Positions 36,269 through 46,160 are shown, counted from the first letter of the stretch. The stretch is DNA of 64,000 bases from Pseudocolwellia agarivorans (GCF_002000085.1 NZ_MUZU01000016.1:1-64000); one strand, 5' to 3'. Notes: generated by a model from the sequence alone, not told the origin. A program made the numbers and translations.

Positions 36269-37699
36269 TTATACTTTATATTTGTTATGCGCTCTGTAAC
36301 CAAAAATACAAATAACAATAAAACAAATTAGAGGTAAAACAAACGAAGTTTGAACCGATGGAATGCCTTCAATAATAGGAGCAGCATCAATCATGCTTGC
36401 TTGTAATGGTGGCATAAGTGCACCACCTACAATCGCCATAACTAAACCCGCAGATGCTAAACTTGCATCATCGCCCATGCCTTTAAGGGCAATACCATAA
36501 ATGGTTGGGAACATTAACGACATACAAATTGAAATACCAATTAAACAATATAAACCAGTATAACCACCTAAGAAAATGGTACCTAACGACAAGGCAAAAC
36601 CACCTGCTGCAAGCAACATTAATAATTGGCCCGGACGAACAAAACTCAATAAGAAAATACAAATAAATCGGCTTGCTAAAAATACCCCCATAGCAATCAT
36701 ATTATATTGTTGCGACTCTGCTGCGGTTAAGCCGACTGATGTCATGCCGTAATGAATAATAAACGTCCAACACATAATCTGTGCGCCAACATAAAAGGCT
36801 TGTGCTAACACCCCTTCTAAATAACATTTATTAGCAATTAAACGACCAAAGGTTTCTTTTAATTCTTTAAGGGTTAATGGGTGATCGTTAGAAATGGTTT
36901 TAGGTAATTTATTAAATAAAAATACTAGAAACAAAATGCCAACAACAACAGCTATCGCAATATAAGGACCACGAACAGTTACTAGATCAGCCGCTTGCAT
37001 CGCTTGATGTGCAGCAGGTTCTGCTACAGAAAAGTCTTGAATAGCTTGTGTTAGCTTACCGTCAACAACTGACGGTAACATGTTTGCATATTCAGGGTTT
37101 GCTGCTTTTTCGGCTAATCTAAACTCTTCAACTTTTAACTCACCCAAAATGTAATTAGAGGCAACAAACATACCGGTAAGTGATCCAATAGGATTAAATG
37201 CTTGCGCTAAATTTAAACGCTGTGTTGATGTATCAGGATGTCCCATAGATAACACATAAGGATTAGCAGTAGTTTCTAATAGCGCTAAACCACAAGTTAA
37301 AATCCAAAGTGCGGCTAAAAAGTAATTAAACTCCATAGTAATAGAAGCCGGAAGAAATAATAACGCACCTGTAGCATACAGCCCTAAACCAAGTAATATG
37401 CCTGATTTATAAGAAAATCGACGAATAAAAATAGCGGCAGGTATCGCCATAACGCCATACCCAAGATAAAAGGCAAATTGCACCAAACTACTTTGAGCAT
37501 TTGAAATAAGAAAAATATCTTTAAATGCCTTCACCAATGGATTGGTTATGTCATTTGCAAAACCCCATAACGGGAACAAAGATGCGACTAATATAAAAGG
37601 GACTATATATTGTGCTTCTAAAATTTTAGGTTTTGAAGATTGATCTTCATTGTTAGCCGTTGACGGTTCGCCAATGGTTTCGTTTGCGCTTGTACTCAT
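36269..37699 (-). CDS. fucP: L-fucose:proton symporter, FucP-like
   Basis: 476-residue major facilitator with twelve membrane helices. It matches the FucP/GluP group: PLWGFANDITNPLVKAF and LALLETTANPYVLSMG, including the conserved DIT and ETxANP stretches. It should import L-fucose, though some relatives take glucose or galactose. It is divergent from the UxaA-family gene across 276 bases containing a palindrome, so both are probably controlled together. The fucosidase within 10 kb supports fucose. Confidence 0.88.
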   Translation of the reverse strand: MSTSANETIGEPSTANNEDQSSKPKILEAQYIVPFILVASLFPLWGFANDITNPLVKAFKDIFLISNAQSSLVQFAFYLGYGVMAIPAAIFIRRFSYKSGILLGLGLYATGALLFLPASITMEFNYFLAALWILTCGLALLETTANPYVLSMGHPDTSTQRLNLAQAFNPIGSLTGMFVASNYILGELKVEEFRLAEKAANPEYANMLPSVVDGKLTQAIQDFSVAEPAAHQAMQAADLVTVRGPYIAIAVVVGILFLVFLFNKLPKTISNDHPLTLKELKETFGRLIANKCYLEGVLAQAFYVGAQIMCWTFIIHYGMTSVGLTAAESQQYNMIAMGVFLASRFICIFLLSFVRPGQLLMLLAAGGFALSLGTIFLGGYTGLYCLIGISICMSLMFPTIYGIALKGMGDDASLASAGLVMAIVGGALMPPLQASMIDAAPIIEGIPSVQTSFVLPLICFIVICIFGYRAHNKYKV

Positions 37700-37711
37700 T
37701 TACTTCCCCTA

Positions 37712-37740
37712 TTTATAAACAACCCAAATGGTTTATATAT
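37712..37740. promoter_or_regulatory. Palindrome in the divergent fucP/uxaA-like promoter region
   Basis: TTTATAAAC (37712-37720) and the inverted GTTTATATA (37731-37739) flank a ten-base centre, 12 bases upstream of the fucP start codon. It has the size of a dimeric repressor site. The remainder of 37700-37975 is AT-rich with no other clear signal except ACACAG/CTGTGT arms near 37793-37826. Confidence 0.4.
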
Positions 37741-37975
37741 AAAATTATATTGTTTTGATAACTACTGTTTTAATTATGGCTTGCCTTTGTTACACAGCAC
37801 ATTTTTTTAACATTCAACACTGTGTATATTTATTATGCAAAAGATAATTTTTCTAAATAATAAATAGTAAATTTCATATTTGATAATATTACGGCTAGAC
37901 CATTAAGTAAAGATTAACATTTTTATATATAAATGATATGATTTACTCACGATCATATTTAAGAATTTTATTAAC

Positions 37976-39490
37976 GTGAAAAACTCTGAAAATAATTTAC
38001 TTCGCCAAGTAATCAAAGTACATAATGATGACAATGTTGCCGTTGCCATTTCCACTCTTGCTCAAGGCACTATTTTGCCTGAAGAATATGCAAGCGTAAT
38101 TCTCAGCCAAGAGATACCTAAAGGGCATAAACTCGCGCTACAAAATTTAAAGCAAGGCGACGATATTGTTAAGTATGGTTTTGTTATTGGTCAAGCCACA
38201 GCTGATATAGCCGTGGGGTCTCATATCCATAGTCATAATTTATCCACCAAGTTAAACGGTAGTGAAACCTATCATTATGATCAAGAACCCACACCATTAG
38301 TTGATAAAACAAACATGCCTACTTTTAAAGGTTATGTACGTAAAAATGGTAAGGTTGGTATCCGAAACGATTTATGGATCATTAATACCGTAGGTTGTGT
38401 AAATCAATCAGCTAAACGTATTACTGATTTATGTAAAAGGCAATTTGAAGGTCGCGCTGATGAATTTGTGGCACTAACACACCCATTTGGTTGCTCTCAA
38501 TTAGGTGATGATTTATCAAATACACGTAACCTGTTAAGTAGCTTAATGCAAAACCCGAATGCTGGTGGTGTATTAGTTATCGGCTTAGGTTGTGAAAATA
38601 ATCAATTATCTACATTAATGTCTGAAACTAAAGATATTGATAGCAATAAAGTACGTTATTTTAACTCTCAAGAAGTAGATAATGAAATTGAAGTGGGTCT
38701 GAAATACGTTGAAGAATTACTGAATGAAATGGACAAAGACGTTCGTACCGAAGTACCTGTATCCCAACTGACTTTAGGTATGAAATGTGGTGGCTCAGAC
38801 GGTTTTAGTGGTTTAACAGCAAACCCTGTTGTAGGCCGAATTACGGATATGCTGACTCAATACGGTGGTCGCGTTATTTTAACTGAAACCCCTGAAATGT
38901 TTGGTGCTGAACAAGTACTTATGGACAGAGCCAGTAATAAAGAAATTTACACTGAAATTGTTGACCTTGTGCAAGAGTTTAAAGATTACTTTATTAGAAA
39001 CAATCAACCTATTTACGAAAACCCATCACCAGGTAATAAGGCTGGCGGTTTAACCACATTAGAAGAAAAATCCCTTGGCGCCATTCAAAAAGGGGGTAAA
39101 GCCATTATTAATGAAGTGATTGGTTATGGTAAAAAAGCATCAACAGGCAAAGGATTAACCTTATTACAAGCACCAGGAAATGATGCGGTATCTTCAACTG
39201 CCCTTTCTGCTGCTGGAGCTAACATTATTCTCTTTACTACAGGTAGAGGAACCCCGTTAGGTTTTCCTGTTCCTACGGTAAAAATATCGTCGAATACAGA
39301 TTTAGCGACACGTAAAAAACATTGGATTGATTTCGATTCAGGCCAAATATTAACGTCTGATATGAGTATTGATGAATGTGCTGAACAATTATTTAGTTAC
39401 TTACTAAAAGTTGCATCAGGTGAAAAAACAAATAACGAAATTAACGATAATCGTGAAATTTCTATTTGGAAAAACGGCGTAACTTTATAA
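37976..39490 (+). CDS. UxaA-family sugar-acid dehydratase, probably L-fuconate
   Basis: 504 residues. Residues 1-100 are an SAF domain; residues about 110-490 are the altronate dehydratase catalytic region (GYVRKNGKVGIRNDLWI, HPFGCSQLGDD, MKCGGSDGFSGLTANP, GNDAVSSTALSAAGA). UxaA enzymes dehydrate sugar acids with a metal ion. Next to a fucose permease the likely substrate is L-fuconate in a non-phosphorylating fucose pathway, but altronate itself is possible. The start is GTG at 37976. The partner enzymes (dehydrogenase, lactonase, aldolase) are not in this window. Confidence 0.82.
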   Translation: MKNSENNLLRQVIKVHNDDNVAVAISTLAQGTILPEEYASVILSQEIPKGHKLALQNLKQGDDIVKYGFVIGQATADIAVGSHIHSHNLSTKLNGSETYHYDQEPTPLVDKTNMPTFKGYVRKNGKVGIRNDLWIINTVGCVNQSAKRITDLCKRQFEGRADEFVALTHPFGCSQLGDDLSNTRNLLSSLMQNPNAGGVLVIGLGCENNQLSTLMSETKDIDSNKVRYFNSQEVDNEIEVGLKYVEELLNEMDKDVRTEVPVSQLTLGMKCGGSDGFSGLTANPVVGRITDMLTQYGGRVILTETPEMFGAEQVLMDRASNKEIYTEIVDLVQEFKDYFIRNNQPIYENPSPGNKAGGLTTLEEKSLGAIQKGGKAIINEVIGYGKKASTGKGLTLLQAPGNDAVSSTALSAAGANIILFTTGRGTPLGFPVPTVKISSNTDLATRKKHWIDFDSGQILTSDMSIDECAEQLFSYLLKVASGEKTNNEINDNREISIWKNGVTL

Positions 39491-39561
39491 GCCGCTTTTT
39501 AAAAGTGATATAAAGAGGAGAGATGAGCTAATCATAACTCCTTTTTTTTATTCTCATTTAT

Positions 39562-39963
39562 TTACGCCATATTCAGCATCAAGGTTATCCATAAACCTAA
39601 TACCATAAAAACCGCTAGCCAAAAAACAATAATACGATGTAGTAAATGATTATAGGTAATGTGAATATAAGCATGCATTGCGCGTAATAACACAAAAGCC
39701 CACGCAAAGTATAAACCAACAACACTGGAAACATTTAAAGCAACATAGAACAAACATCCCACATAAAATAACACAGGCACTTCAAATTGATTATTAAAAC
39801 AACGCGTGGTTTTAATTACACTCTCAGGGAAGCTTTCCGCATCCATTAATTTATACGCTTTGGGGTTAACTTTGCGTGCTTTTACACTATTTACACGTGT
39901 AAAAAAGGCAATAATTCCGACAACTAATGTGAGTAAAACCATAGAAAACACAGGGTAAATCAA
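39562..39963 (-). CDS. MAPEG-family membrane protein
   Basis: 133 residues with four membrane helices. MAPEG features include the FNNQFEVPVLFYVGCLFY segment and LLRAMHAYIH, which carry glutathione-binding-type residues. Bacterial members are poorly known; some are glutathione transferases. Convergent with the dehydratase gene and divergent from ccoH. Confidence 0.8.
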   Translation of the reverse strand: MIYPVFSMVLLTLVVGIIAFFTRVNSVKARKVNPKAYKLMDAESFPESVIKTTRCFNNQFEVPVLFYVGCLFYVALNVSSVVGLYFAWAFVLLRAMHAYIHITYNHLLHRIIVFWLAVFMVLGLWITLMLNMA

Positions 39964-40028
39964 TGAAGACTCCTTATCAGGTATAATAATTTAAATGAAA
40001 ATAATTATACCTATCTCACATAAAATTA

Positions 40029-40042
40029 TAGATTTAAATCAA
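40029..40042 (+). promoter_or_regulatory. Candidate FNR box upstream of ccoH
   Basis: TAGATTTAAATCAA differs from the FNR consensus TTGAT-N4-ATCAA at one of ten positions. It lies 81 bases before the ccoH start in the divergent region, and the FNR gene is in the same cluster. Confidence 0.55.
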
Positions 40043-40123
40043 TTCCCCTCCATCTTTTATTGGTTCATCACTAATAAAAACGTATAATGCGCGCTTATTT
40101 ATTTTCATGACAAAGGCATATAA

Positions 40124-40615
40124 ATGACAACATATTGGTACAAAGAGCCATGGGCTTGGCTCGTATTCGCATTACCGTTTTCAGCCGTTGTAGCAGGTAT
40201 AGCTACTTATATTATTGCCAACCATGAACCTGATCCACTTGTAGTCGGTAACTATTATAAAAAAGGAAAAGCAATTAATTTAGAGCTAAGTAAAATAAAA
40301 TTAGCTCAAAAATTAGGCATGAAATTTTCTCTTACATTAAAAGACGATGAACTTTTAATAAAACCTACAGGTATAGAAAAAGAGTTTTCATTGCTTACTG
40401 TTAATTTTTACCACCCTACGCAAGAAGAAAAAGATTTTGTTTTAACGTTAACTCCAGATGGCGATGGTAATTTCAGACATCACTTAGATCATGACGTTAA
40501 AGGTAAATGGCAAATCACATTATCTACTTTTGATGATAAATGGAAAATTCAAAATACGATATATTTACCTCAAGCTTCAGCCATTAGTATTGAGCCTGCA
40601 CCTAAAAACAGTTAA
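40124..40615 (+). CDS. ccoH: Cytochrome cbb3 oxidase maturation protein CcoH/FixH
   Basis: 163 residues with a single N-terminal membrane helix (WAWLVFALPFSAVVAGIATYI) and a periplasmic FixH domain (DPLVVGNYYKKGKAINLEL). It is required for stable assembly of cbb3-type oxidase. It starts the cluster, preceding ccoI by 76 bases. The usual ccoNOQP genes before it are absent here. Confidence 0.87.
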   Translation: MTTYWYKEPWAWLVFALPFSAVVAGIATYIIANHEPDPLVVGNYYKKGKAINLELSKIKLAQKLGMKFSLTLKDDELLIKPTGIEKEFSLLTVNFYHPTQEEKDFVLTLTPDGDGNFRHHLDHDVKGKWQITLSTFDDKWKIQNTIYLPQASAISIEPAPKNS

Positions 40616-40691
40616 AGCGATTTTACACATACTTACATTAGTATAATAAAACGCATAATACTGAGCTAACATTACAGAACTAAAACAATCT

Positions 40692-43130
40692 ATGTCATCT
40701 TTGTGCTTCCATTGTGGTGAATCTATTCCTAAAGGTATAGATTTGTCGGTTAAAATTGATAACGTTATTCAACCTATGTGCTGCATAGGTTGCGAAGCCG
40801 TTGCTAAGGTAATTGTTGAAAATAATTTAACGGAATATTACCGATACCGCACAGAGCCAGCTAAAAAGGGTGAGCAATTAGTTCCGCAGCAATTACAACG
40901 TAATCAACTCTTAGATGATGAAAGCTTACAAGACGAATTTACGTTCAAAACAAACGAATACAAAGAAGCTATCTTAACGATTGACGGCATTAGCTGTGCA
41001 GCTTGCGCATGGTTAATAGAAATGCAGCTATCAAAAACCACCGGCATAATTTCTATTACCGTAAATGCAACAACACAACGAGCAACCGTTAAATGGCAAG
41101 ATAAACAGCTAAAGTTAAGTGAAATATTAAAACGCATAGACAGCATCGGTTATAAAGCACTTCCCTTTAAAGCCAGTCAAATCGAAGAACTAAACAGAGC
41201 TCAAAGTAAATCATTTATCAAACGTTTAGGCGTTTCAGGCATTTTAATGATGCAGGTATTAATGATTGCCGTAGGATTATATTTTGGCGCATTTTCAGAT
41301 ATGTCTGAATACAATCTTGTTTATTTAAGATGGGCTAGCTTAATTTTAACTTTACCTATAGTTACCTATGGCGCTTTTCCTTTTTATAAAGGTGCGATAA
41401 ATACATTAAAAATAAAACGCCTTTCAATGGATGTTCCAGTTTCTATTGCTATAACGCTTGCTTTTTCTGCCAGCGCTTGGGCAACCGTTAGTCAGCAAGG
41501 AGAAGTGTATTTTGAATCAGTAGCCATGTTTACTTTCCTATTACTTATTGGCAAGTTTTTAGAGTTTAGAGCGCGAATGCGAGCCTCTCATGTTTCGGCT
41601 AACTTACTCAAGCTAATGCCGATGACAGCAACCAAGCTTGTTTCTATCACTGACGATAAAGGCACAACTCAGCAAGAAAAATTAATAGCCGCTAAACATT
41701 TAAAGAAGTTTGATCTTGTACTGATCAAGCCTGGTGAAACAGTACCTGCCGATGGCATGGTTATTTCAGGTACTAGCCAAATTAATGAATCGATGTTATC
41801 TGGTGAGCAAACACCTGTTAACAAAAATATTGGCGATAATGTTTTAGCGGGTACCATTAACGGCGATGGTAATATTACGGTTGAAGTCAAAAAAGAAAAT
41901 CAATACTCATTCTTAAATCAGATGATACGCTTAAGTGAATCATCTCAAGCCCATAAACCCAAATTAGCCAAACTTTCAGATAAAATAGCGCAATATTTTG
42001 TCGCAACCATTTTACTTACCTCAATAGCAACGGCTATATATTGGCAAATGCACTTACCTGAAGAAGCCTTTTGGATAACGCTTTCGGTATTAGTGGCAAC
42101 CTGCCCTTGCGCTTTATCTTTAGCAACACCAACCGCATTAACTTGTGCAACGGTTACGCTTAATAATAAAGGGATATTAATAAAGTCAGCCCACGTAATG
42201 GAAACCTTACCTAACGTTAATTGTTTTGCTTTTGATAAAACAGGCACGTTAACCACGGGAGAATTTACCATCTCCAAGGTGGAATTATTTGATCGTGCGT
42301 TTAGCGAAAAACAAGTATTAGCTATTGCTGCTGGATTAGAATCTCATTCAGAACACCCTATCGCAAAAGCATTTATTAAACATAGAGACTTTTCTCTTAA
42401 TGTCACCCAAATAGAAGTAACACCCAGTTCAGGCGTTTCAGGTAATTATCAAAACGAAACCTACCAAATAGGTAAACCCAGTTGGTTATTACCCACCCTA
42501 CGTTTAGCCGATTCAGAAGCTAATGTGAATAATGCTCAATGCGTATTAGTAACAGGCGAACAACTTATCGCTGCCTTTTACCTAGAAGACAGTGTAAGGG
42601 ATAACGCCGCTAGCTTAATTAAAAACTTGCATGAACAATCAATATCAACCTTAATGCTTTCAGGCGACAATAAAGCCGGTTGCGATAAAACACAGTCTGC
42701 TTTGCATTTATCTCAAGCTCACAGTAATTTAAGTGCTAAAAATAAAGTTGAACTATTAAAAGCCAAACAAGTTGACCATATTGTTGCCATGGTGGGTGAT
42801 GGTGTAAACGACACACCTGTATTTAGCGCAGCTCATATAGCCATAGCCATGGGAAGTGGTACAGACATAGCAAAAAATGGTGCCGACATCATTTTATTAA
42901 ACAGTGACTTAACGAATATTACCGCGTTAAAACTCATTGCTCAAAAAACTAAAAAAATTATTTGGCAAAACTACTTATGGGCATTTGGTTATAATGCCTT
43001 AGTGTTACCGTTAGCAATGGCTGGCTATATTACGCCTTACCTCGCAGTTATTGGTATGTCGGCCAGTTCAATATTGGTTGTGACTAACTCACTGCGCTTA
43101 CTTAATATCAAAAAAGATACAAAAGGCTAA
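40692..43130 (+). CDS. ccoI: Copper-transporting P-type ATPase CcoI/FixI
   Basis: 812 residues. An N-terminal cysteine-rich segment (CFHCGES, MCCIGCEAV) and a metal-binding domain with GISCAACAW precede eight membrane helices. The ion motif is CPCALS; the phosphorylation site is DKTGTLT; the hinge is GDGVNDTP. The enzyme exports copper to the periplasm for insertion in the CuB site of cbb3 oxidase. It is eight bases before ccoS. Confidence 0.93.
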   Translation: MSSLCFHCGESIPKGIDLSVKIDNVIQPMCCIGCEAVAKVIVENNLTEYYRYRTEPAKKGEQLVPQQLQRNQLLDDESLQDEFTFKTNEYKEAILTIDGISCAACAWLIEMQLSKTTGIISITVNATTQRATVKWQDKQLKLSEILKRIDSIGYKALPFKASQIEELNRAQSKSFIKRLGVSGILMMQVLMIAVGLYFGAFSDMSEYNLVYLRWASLILTLPIVTYGAFPFYKGAINTLKIKRLSMDVPVSIAITLAFSASAWATVSQQGEVYFESVAMFTFLLLIGKFLEFRARMRASHVSANLLKLMPMTATKLVSITDDKGTTQQEKLIAAKHLKKFDLVLIKPGETVPADGMVISGTSQINESMLSGEQTPVNKNIGDNVLAGTINGDGNITVEVKKENQYSFLNQMIRLSESSQAHKPKLAKLSDKIAQYFVATILLTSIATAIYWQMHLPEEAFWITLSVLVATCPCALSLATPTALTCATVTLNNKGILIKSAHVMETLPNVNCFAFDKTGTLTTGEFTISKVELFDRAFSEKQVLAIAAGLESHSEHPIAKAFIKHRDFSLNVTQIEVTPSSGVSGNYQNETYQIGKPSWLLPTLRLADSEANVNNAQCVLVTGEQLIAAFYLEDSVRDNAASLIKNLHEQSISTLMLSGDNKAGCDKTQSALHLSQAHSNLSAKNKVELLKAKQVDHIVAMVGDGVNDTPVFSAAHIAIAMGSGTDIAKNGADIILLNSDLTNITALKLIAQKTKKIIWQNYLWAFGYNALVLPLAMAGYITPYLAVIGMSASSILVVTNSLRLLNIKKDTKG

Positions 43131-43138
43131 TATATTCA

Positions 43139-43372
43139 ATGAGCATAATTTACGTATTAATTCCTATCGCGGTACTATTAACGGCTATTGGTCTTTACCT
43201 TTTTTTCTGGGCAGTTAAAACAGAACAATTTGATGATCTTGAAAAACAAGGTTTAAGTATTTTGTTTGACGAAAATGACGATCAAGCAGCTGATAAAAAT
43301 AAATCAACATCAGAATTAATATCAGAAAAGAATAAAAACACCAACGCATCAAATCAACCAAAAGATAGTTAA
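43139..43372 (+). CDS. ccoS: cbb3 oxidase assembly protein CcoS
   Basis: 77 residues with one N-terminal membrane helix (IYVLIPIAVLLTAIGLYLFFWAVKTEQFDDLE), which carries the typical FWAV-x-T-x-QFDDLE ending. The polar tail is variable. CcoS is needed for cofactor insertion in cbb3 oxidase. Its stop codon overlaps the start of the next gene by one base. Confidence 0.9.
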   Translation: MSIIYVLIPIAVLLTAIGLYLFFWAVKTEQFDDLEKQGLSILFDENDDQAADKNKSTSELISEKNKNTNASNQPKDS

Positions 43373-44031
43373 TGAACATTGATTATTTTTCAGCCTTTAT
43401 TATAGGCATTTTGGGATCTGGCCATTGCTTAGGAATGTGTGGTGGCATAACCTCAATGCTAACCTCTGCTCTACCTAAACATTCGTCGTACTCAAAAACA
43501 CTTTTAGTTTTCAGTTATAATTTTGGTCGCATATTATCTTATACCCTTATTGGAGCCATAGTCGGTTTTACAGGTTCTGTCGCGGCTAAAAACCTTGGCG
43601 TACCTTTAGCTGGTTTACGCGTAATATCCGCTCTATTTCTTATATTTTTAGGACTTTATATTGGCCAATGGCTTATGTGGTTAAATAGAGTTGAACGCTT
43701 AGGTAAATTTATTTGGCAATATTTATCACCTTACTCAAAACGTTTAATACCTGTAGACTCACCACAAAAAGCCATAGGTTTAGGTGCGCTATGGGGCTGG
43801 TTGCCCTGTGGTTTAATTTATTCAATGTTAACATGGTCATTAGCGAGTGGCAGCGTAACTGCGGGCGCGTTAATTATGACTAGCTTTGGTTTAGGAACAC
43901 TACCAGCATTGCTTATTATGTCGTATAGCTTCATCAAAGCAAAAACGCTACTTAACCACCCCCTCTTTAGAAAAACAATGGCAATAAGCCTTATTGGTTA
44001 TGGTATTTACACCTTGTATTTACTCGTTTAA
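43372..44031 (+). CDS. TauE/SafE-like (CcoI-linked) membrane protein
   Basis: 219 residues, six membrane helices. It has GSGHCLGMCGGI near the start, which carries a cysteine/histidine pair suited to copper or heavy metal handling, and GALWGWLPCGLIYSMLTWSL later. It is the sulfite-exporter TauE/SafE-like gene always found after ccoS in this group. A copper-related role in oxidase assembly is likely by position. Confidence 0.88.
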   Translation: MNIDYFSAFIIGILGSGHCLGMCGGITSMLTSALPKHSSYSKTLLVFSYNFGRILSYTLIGAIVGFTGSVAAKNLGVPLAGLRVISALFLIFLGLYIGQWLMWLNRVERLGKFIWQYLSPYSKRLIPVDSPQKAIGLGALWGWLPCGLIYSMLTWSLASGSVTAGALIMTSFGLGTLPALLIMSYSFIKAKTLLNHPLFRKTMAISLIGYGIYTLYLLV

Positions 44032-44059
44032 TCGATTGCATATAGGTTAAGGTTAGAAT

Positions 44060-44073
44060 ATGATCCAAATCAA
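44060..44073 (+). promoter_or_regulatory. Candidate FNR box upstream of fnr
   Basis: ATGATCCAAATCAA matches TTGAT-N4-ATCAA at nine of ten positions and lies 17 bases before the fnr start codon, a position that suggests repression (autoregulation). Confidence 0.6.
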
Positions 44074-44090
44074 TTAACCTTTGATTAAGT

Positions 44091-44819
44091 ATGGACATTA
44101 TGGAAAACAACAATTGCTCAGGAAAACAACACATCCATTGTCAAAACTGTAGTATTAGTGAATTATGCCTTCCATTTTCGTTAAACGAGCAAGAACTTAA
44201 TACGCTTGATAATATTATTGACCGTAAAAAGCCTATCCATAAAGGTGAACAGATTTTTCAAGACGGCGACGAAATGAAATCTCTTTATGCCATTCGTTCA
44301 GGTACATTTAAAACCTTTACCGTTAATGAACAAGGCGAAGAACAAATTACAGGGTTTCATCTAGCAGGCGATTTATTAGGTTTTGACGCCATCGCCAATT
44401 CAGAACACCCTAGTTTTGCTAAAGCACTGGAAACATCAATGGTATGTGAAATTCCATACGACACGTTAGACTCTATCTCTAACACTATGCCAAAGCTTAA
44501 AAAACAAATATTAAAAATGATGAGTTCTGAAATTCGTTCAGATCATGAAATGCTTATGCTACTTAACCATAAAAATGCAGAGCAACGATTAGCAACATTT
44601 ATTAGTACGTTAAGTAAAAGATATCATGAACGAGGATTTTCTGCGTCTGAGTTTAGATTAACCATGACACGCAGCGATATAGGTAATTTTATTGGTTTAA
44701 CGGTTGAAACGATTAGTCGCTTACTGAATAGGTTTCATAAAAATGGTTTAATCGATGTGAGTGGCAAACTCATTACCATTAAAAATATTGAAAAGCTTAA
44801 TGAAGTGGCTTCACTGTAA
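44091..44819 (+). CDS. fnr: FNR-family oxygen-responsive regulator
   Basis: 242 residues. The N-terminal cysteines C9, C17, C20 and C26 plus an internal C119 fit the FNR [4Fe-4S] ligand pattern (C20/C23/C29/C122 in E. coli). A cyclic-nucleotide-binding fold and a Crp helix-turn-helix ([16 protein letters not shown], with E-x2-SR recognition) follow. It activates anaerobic and microaerobic genes, including the cbb3 set. An own FNR-like box lies just upstream. An internal ATG at residue 4 is an alternative start. Confidence 0.93.
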   Translation: MDIMENNNCSGKQHIHCQNCSISELCLPFSLNEQELNTLDNIIDRKKPIHKGEQIFQDGDEMKSLYAIRSGTFKTFTVNEQGEEQITGFHLAGDLLGFDAIANSEHPSFAKALETSMVCEIPYDTLDSISNTMPKLKKQILKMMSSEIRSDHEMLMLLNHKNAEQRLATFISTLSKRYHERGFSASEFRLTMTRSDIGNFIGLTVETISRLLNRFHKNGLIDVSGKLITIKNIEKLNEVASL

Positions 44820-44825
44820 TTCGAT

Positions 44826-44985
44826 ATATACCCGTTACCAATCAAGAGGCTATTTCAGAGTGCTTGAGCGATATCAATTCAAGGCAACGCTTTGTGATAA
44901 TGGTTACTCCCTTATGAAAAGCGTTGTTGATGAAGTGATTTTGCTCAAGCGCTTCTTCGATGGGTCTAAACAACAGTAGTAAAAG
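44826..44985. repeat. Nested inverted-repeat (dispersed) element
   Basis: The gap after fnr holds a nested inverted repeat: GCTTGAGC pairs with GCTCAAGC over about 85 bases, and CAACGCTTT pairs with AAAGCGTTG inside it. The left portion (TATATACCCGTTACCAATCAAG) resembles the start of a sequence after the halogenase gene (52974 on). It looks like a short non-autonomous mobile or REP-like repeat. An in-frame stretch covers it (44761-44979), but this is not a real gene. Confidence 0.55.
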
Positions 44986-45045
44986 TTACATTATTACTGT
45001 TGTTAATTCCGTAAAGCTCTATTTTAAATTTCATATTCCCCTCTT

Positions 45046-45079
45046 CATCAAGATATTATTAATTAAGAATATCTTGATG
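45046..45079. terminator. Hairpin upstream of uspE
   Basis: A 12-base-pair perfect stem (CATCAAGATATT with AATATCTTGATG) with a ten-base loop lies 86 bases before uspE. It could terminate fnr transcripts, or be an operator. No T run follows. The remaining part of 44820-45164 has no further feature. Confidence 0.5.
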
Positions 45080-45164
45080 TAAAACAATTAAAAAACACTC
45101 GTTCATACACTATACTGATACTCATGGTATTATAAATACGAGCTAAATAATTGGGGACAGTATT

Positions 45165-46094
45165 ATGAAAAAGTATCAAAATATACTAACGGTTATTGAT
45201 CCTACGACAGACGACCAAAAAGCGTTAAAACGTAGCATTGAACTAGCACAACATACTAAAGCCACTATCACGGCCTTCTTATCTATTTTTGACTTTTCTT
45301 ACGAAATGACCACCATGTTATCAAGCGATGAACGTGAATCTATGCGACAAACTGTTATAGATGATAGACACCAATGGCTTAATAATATTATTGAACAACT
45401 CGATACAGAATCGCTGACTATCAACACCAAAGTTGTATGGCACAATAGACCTTTTGAAGCCGTGATAAACGAAGTACTTGAGCACAATCACGACATTGTT
45501 ATTAAAGGCACTCACGAACACGACAAATTAAAATCCGTTATATTTACACCTACCGACTGGCATATTTTGCGTAAATGTCCTTGCCCTGTATTATTAGTTA
45601 AAGACCACTTATGGCCTGAAAACGGCAACATACTTGCAGCAATAAATGTCGGTAGTGATGAAGAAGAGCACCTTTCACTAAATCATAAAATAACCTCACA
45701 AGCGAGCGACCTAGCAAAAACAATAAATGCCAACGTGCACATTGTAAATTCTTACCCTGGTACACCCGTTAACATCACCATAGAAATACCCGAATTTAAC
45801 GCCGTTGAATATAACAACACCATGTTAAAACATCATCAAGATGCTATGAAAGAACATTGTGAAAGGTATCAAATAGCCAAAGAAAATACCTATGTTAAAG
45901 AAGGCTTACCTGAAGATGTTATCGAAGAAGTTGCCAATCAAATCGATGCAGAATTAGTGATTTTAGGTACAATAGGTAGAACAGGATTATCAGCCACATT
46001 AATTGGCAATACCGCTGAACACGTAATAGATCGACTGAACTGTGATGTACTCGCATTAAAACCTAACGGCTATAAATCACCTTTTGTTCAATAA
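45165..46094 (+). CDS. uspE: Universal stress protein E
   Basis: 309 residues made of two Usp domains. Each ends with the ATP-type signature (the second is LVILGTIGRTGLSATLIGNTAEHV). UspE (YdaA) is a cytoplasmic stress protein; in Shewanella- and Vibrio-like genomes it follows fnr, as here. It is followed by a terminator, so it is monocistronic or the end of a transcript. Confidence 0.92.
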   Translation: MKKYQNILTVIDPTTDDQKALKRSIELAQHTKATITAFLSIFDFSYEMTTMLSSDERESMRQTVIDDRHQWLNNIIEQLDTESLTINTKVVWHNRPFEAVINEVLEHNHDIVIKGTHEHDKLKSVIFTPTDWHILRKCPCPVLLVKDHLWPENGNILAAINVGSDEEEHLSLNHKITSQASDLAKTINANVHIVNSYPGTPVNITIEIPEFNAVEYNNTMLKHHQDAMKEHCERYQIAKENTYVKEGLPEDVIEEVANQIDAELVILGTIGRTGLSATLIGNTAEHVIDRLNCDVLALKPNGYKSPFVQ

Positions 46095-46127
46095 TCAAAA
46101 TTAAGTTACAACTTTCAATCACAAAAT

Positions 46128-46160
46128 AAAGCAGTATAATTTTTCATTTAATACTGCTTT
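46128..46160 (+). terminator. Terminator after uspE
   Basis: AAAGCAGTAT (46128-46137) pairs with ATACTGCTTT (46151-46160). It ends in three T residues and lies 34 bases after the stop codon. Confidence 0.8.

Noticed and set aside
44761-44979. Open frame of 72 codons over the end of fnr and the following spacer
   Set aside because: It lies in the dispersed repeat and has no ribosome site or protein-like composition.
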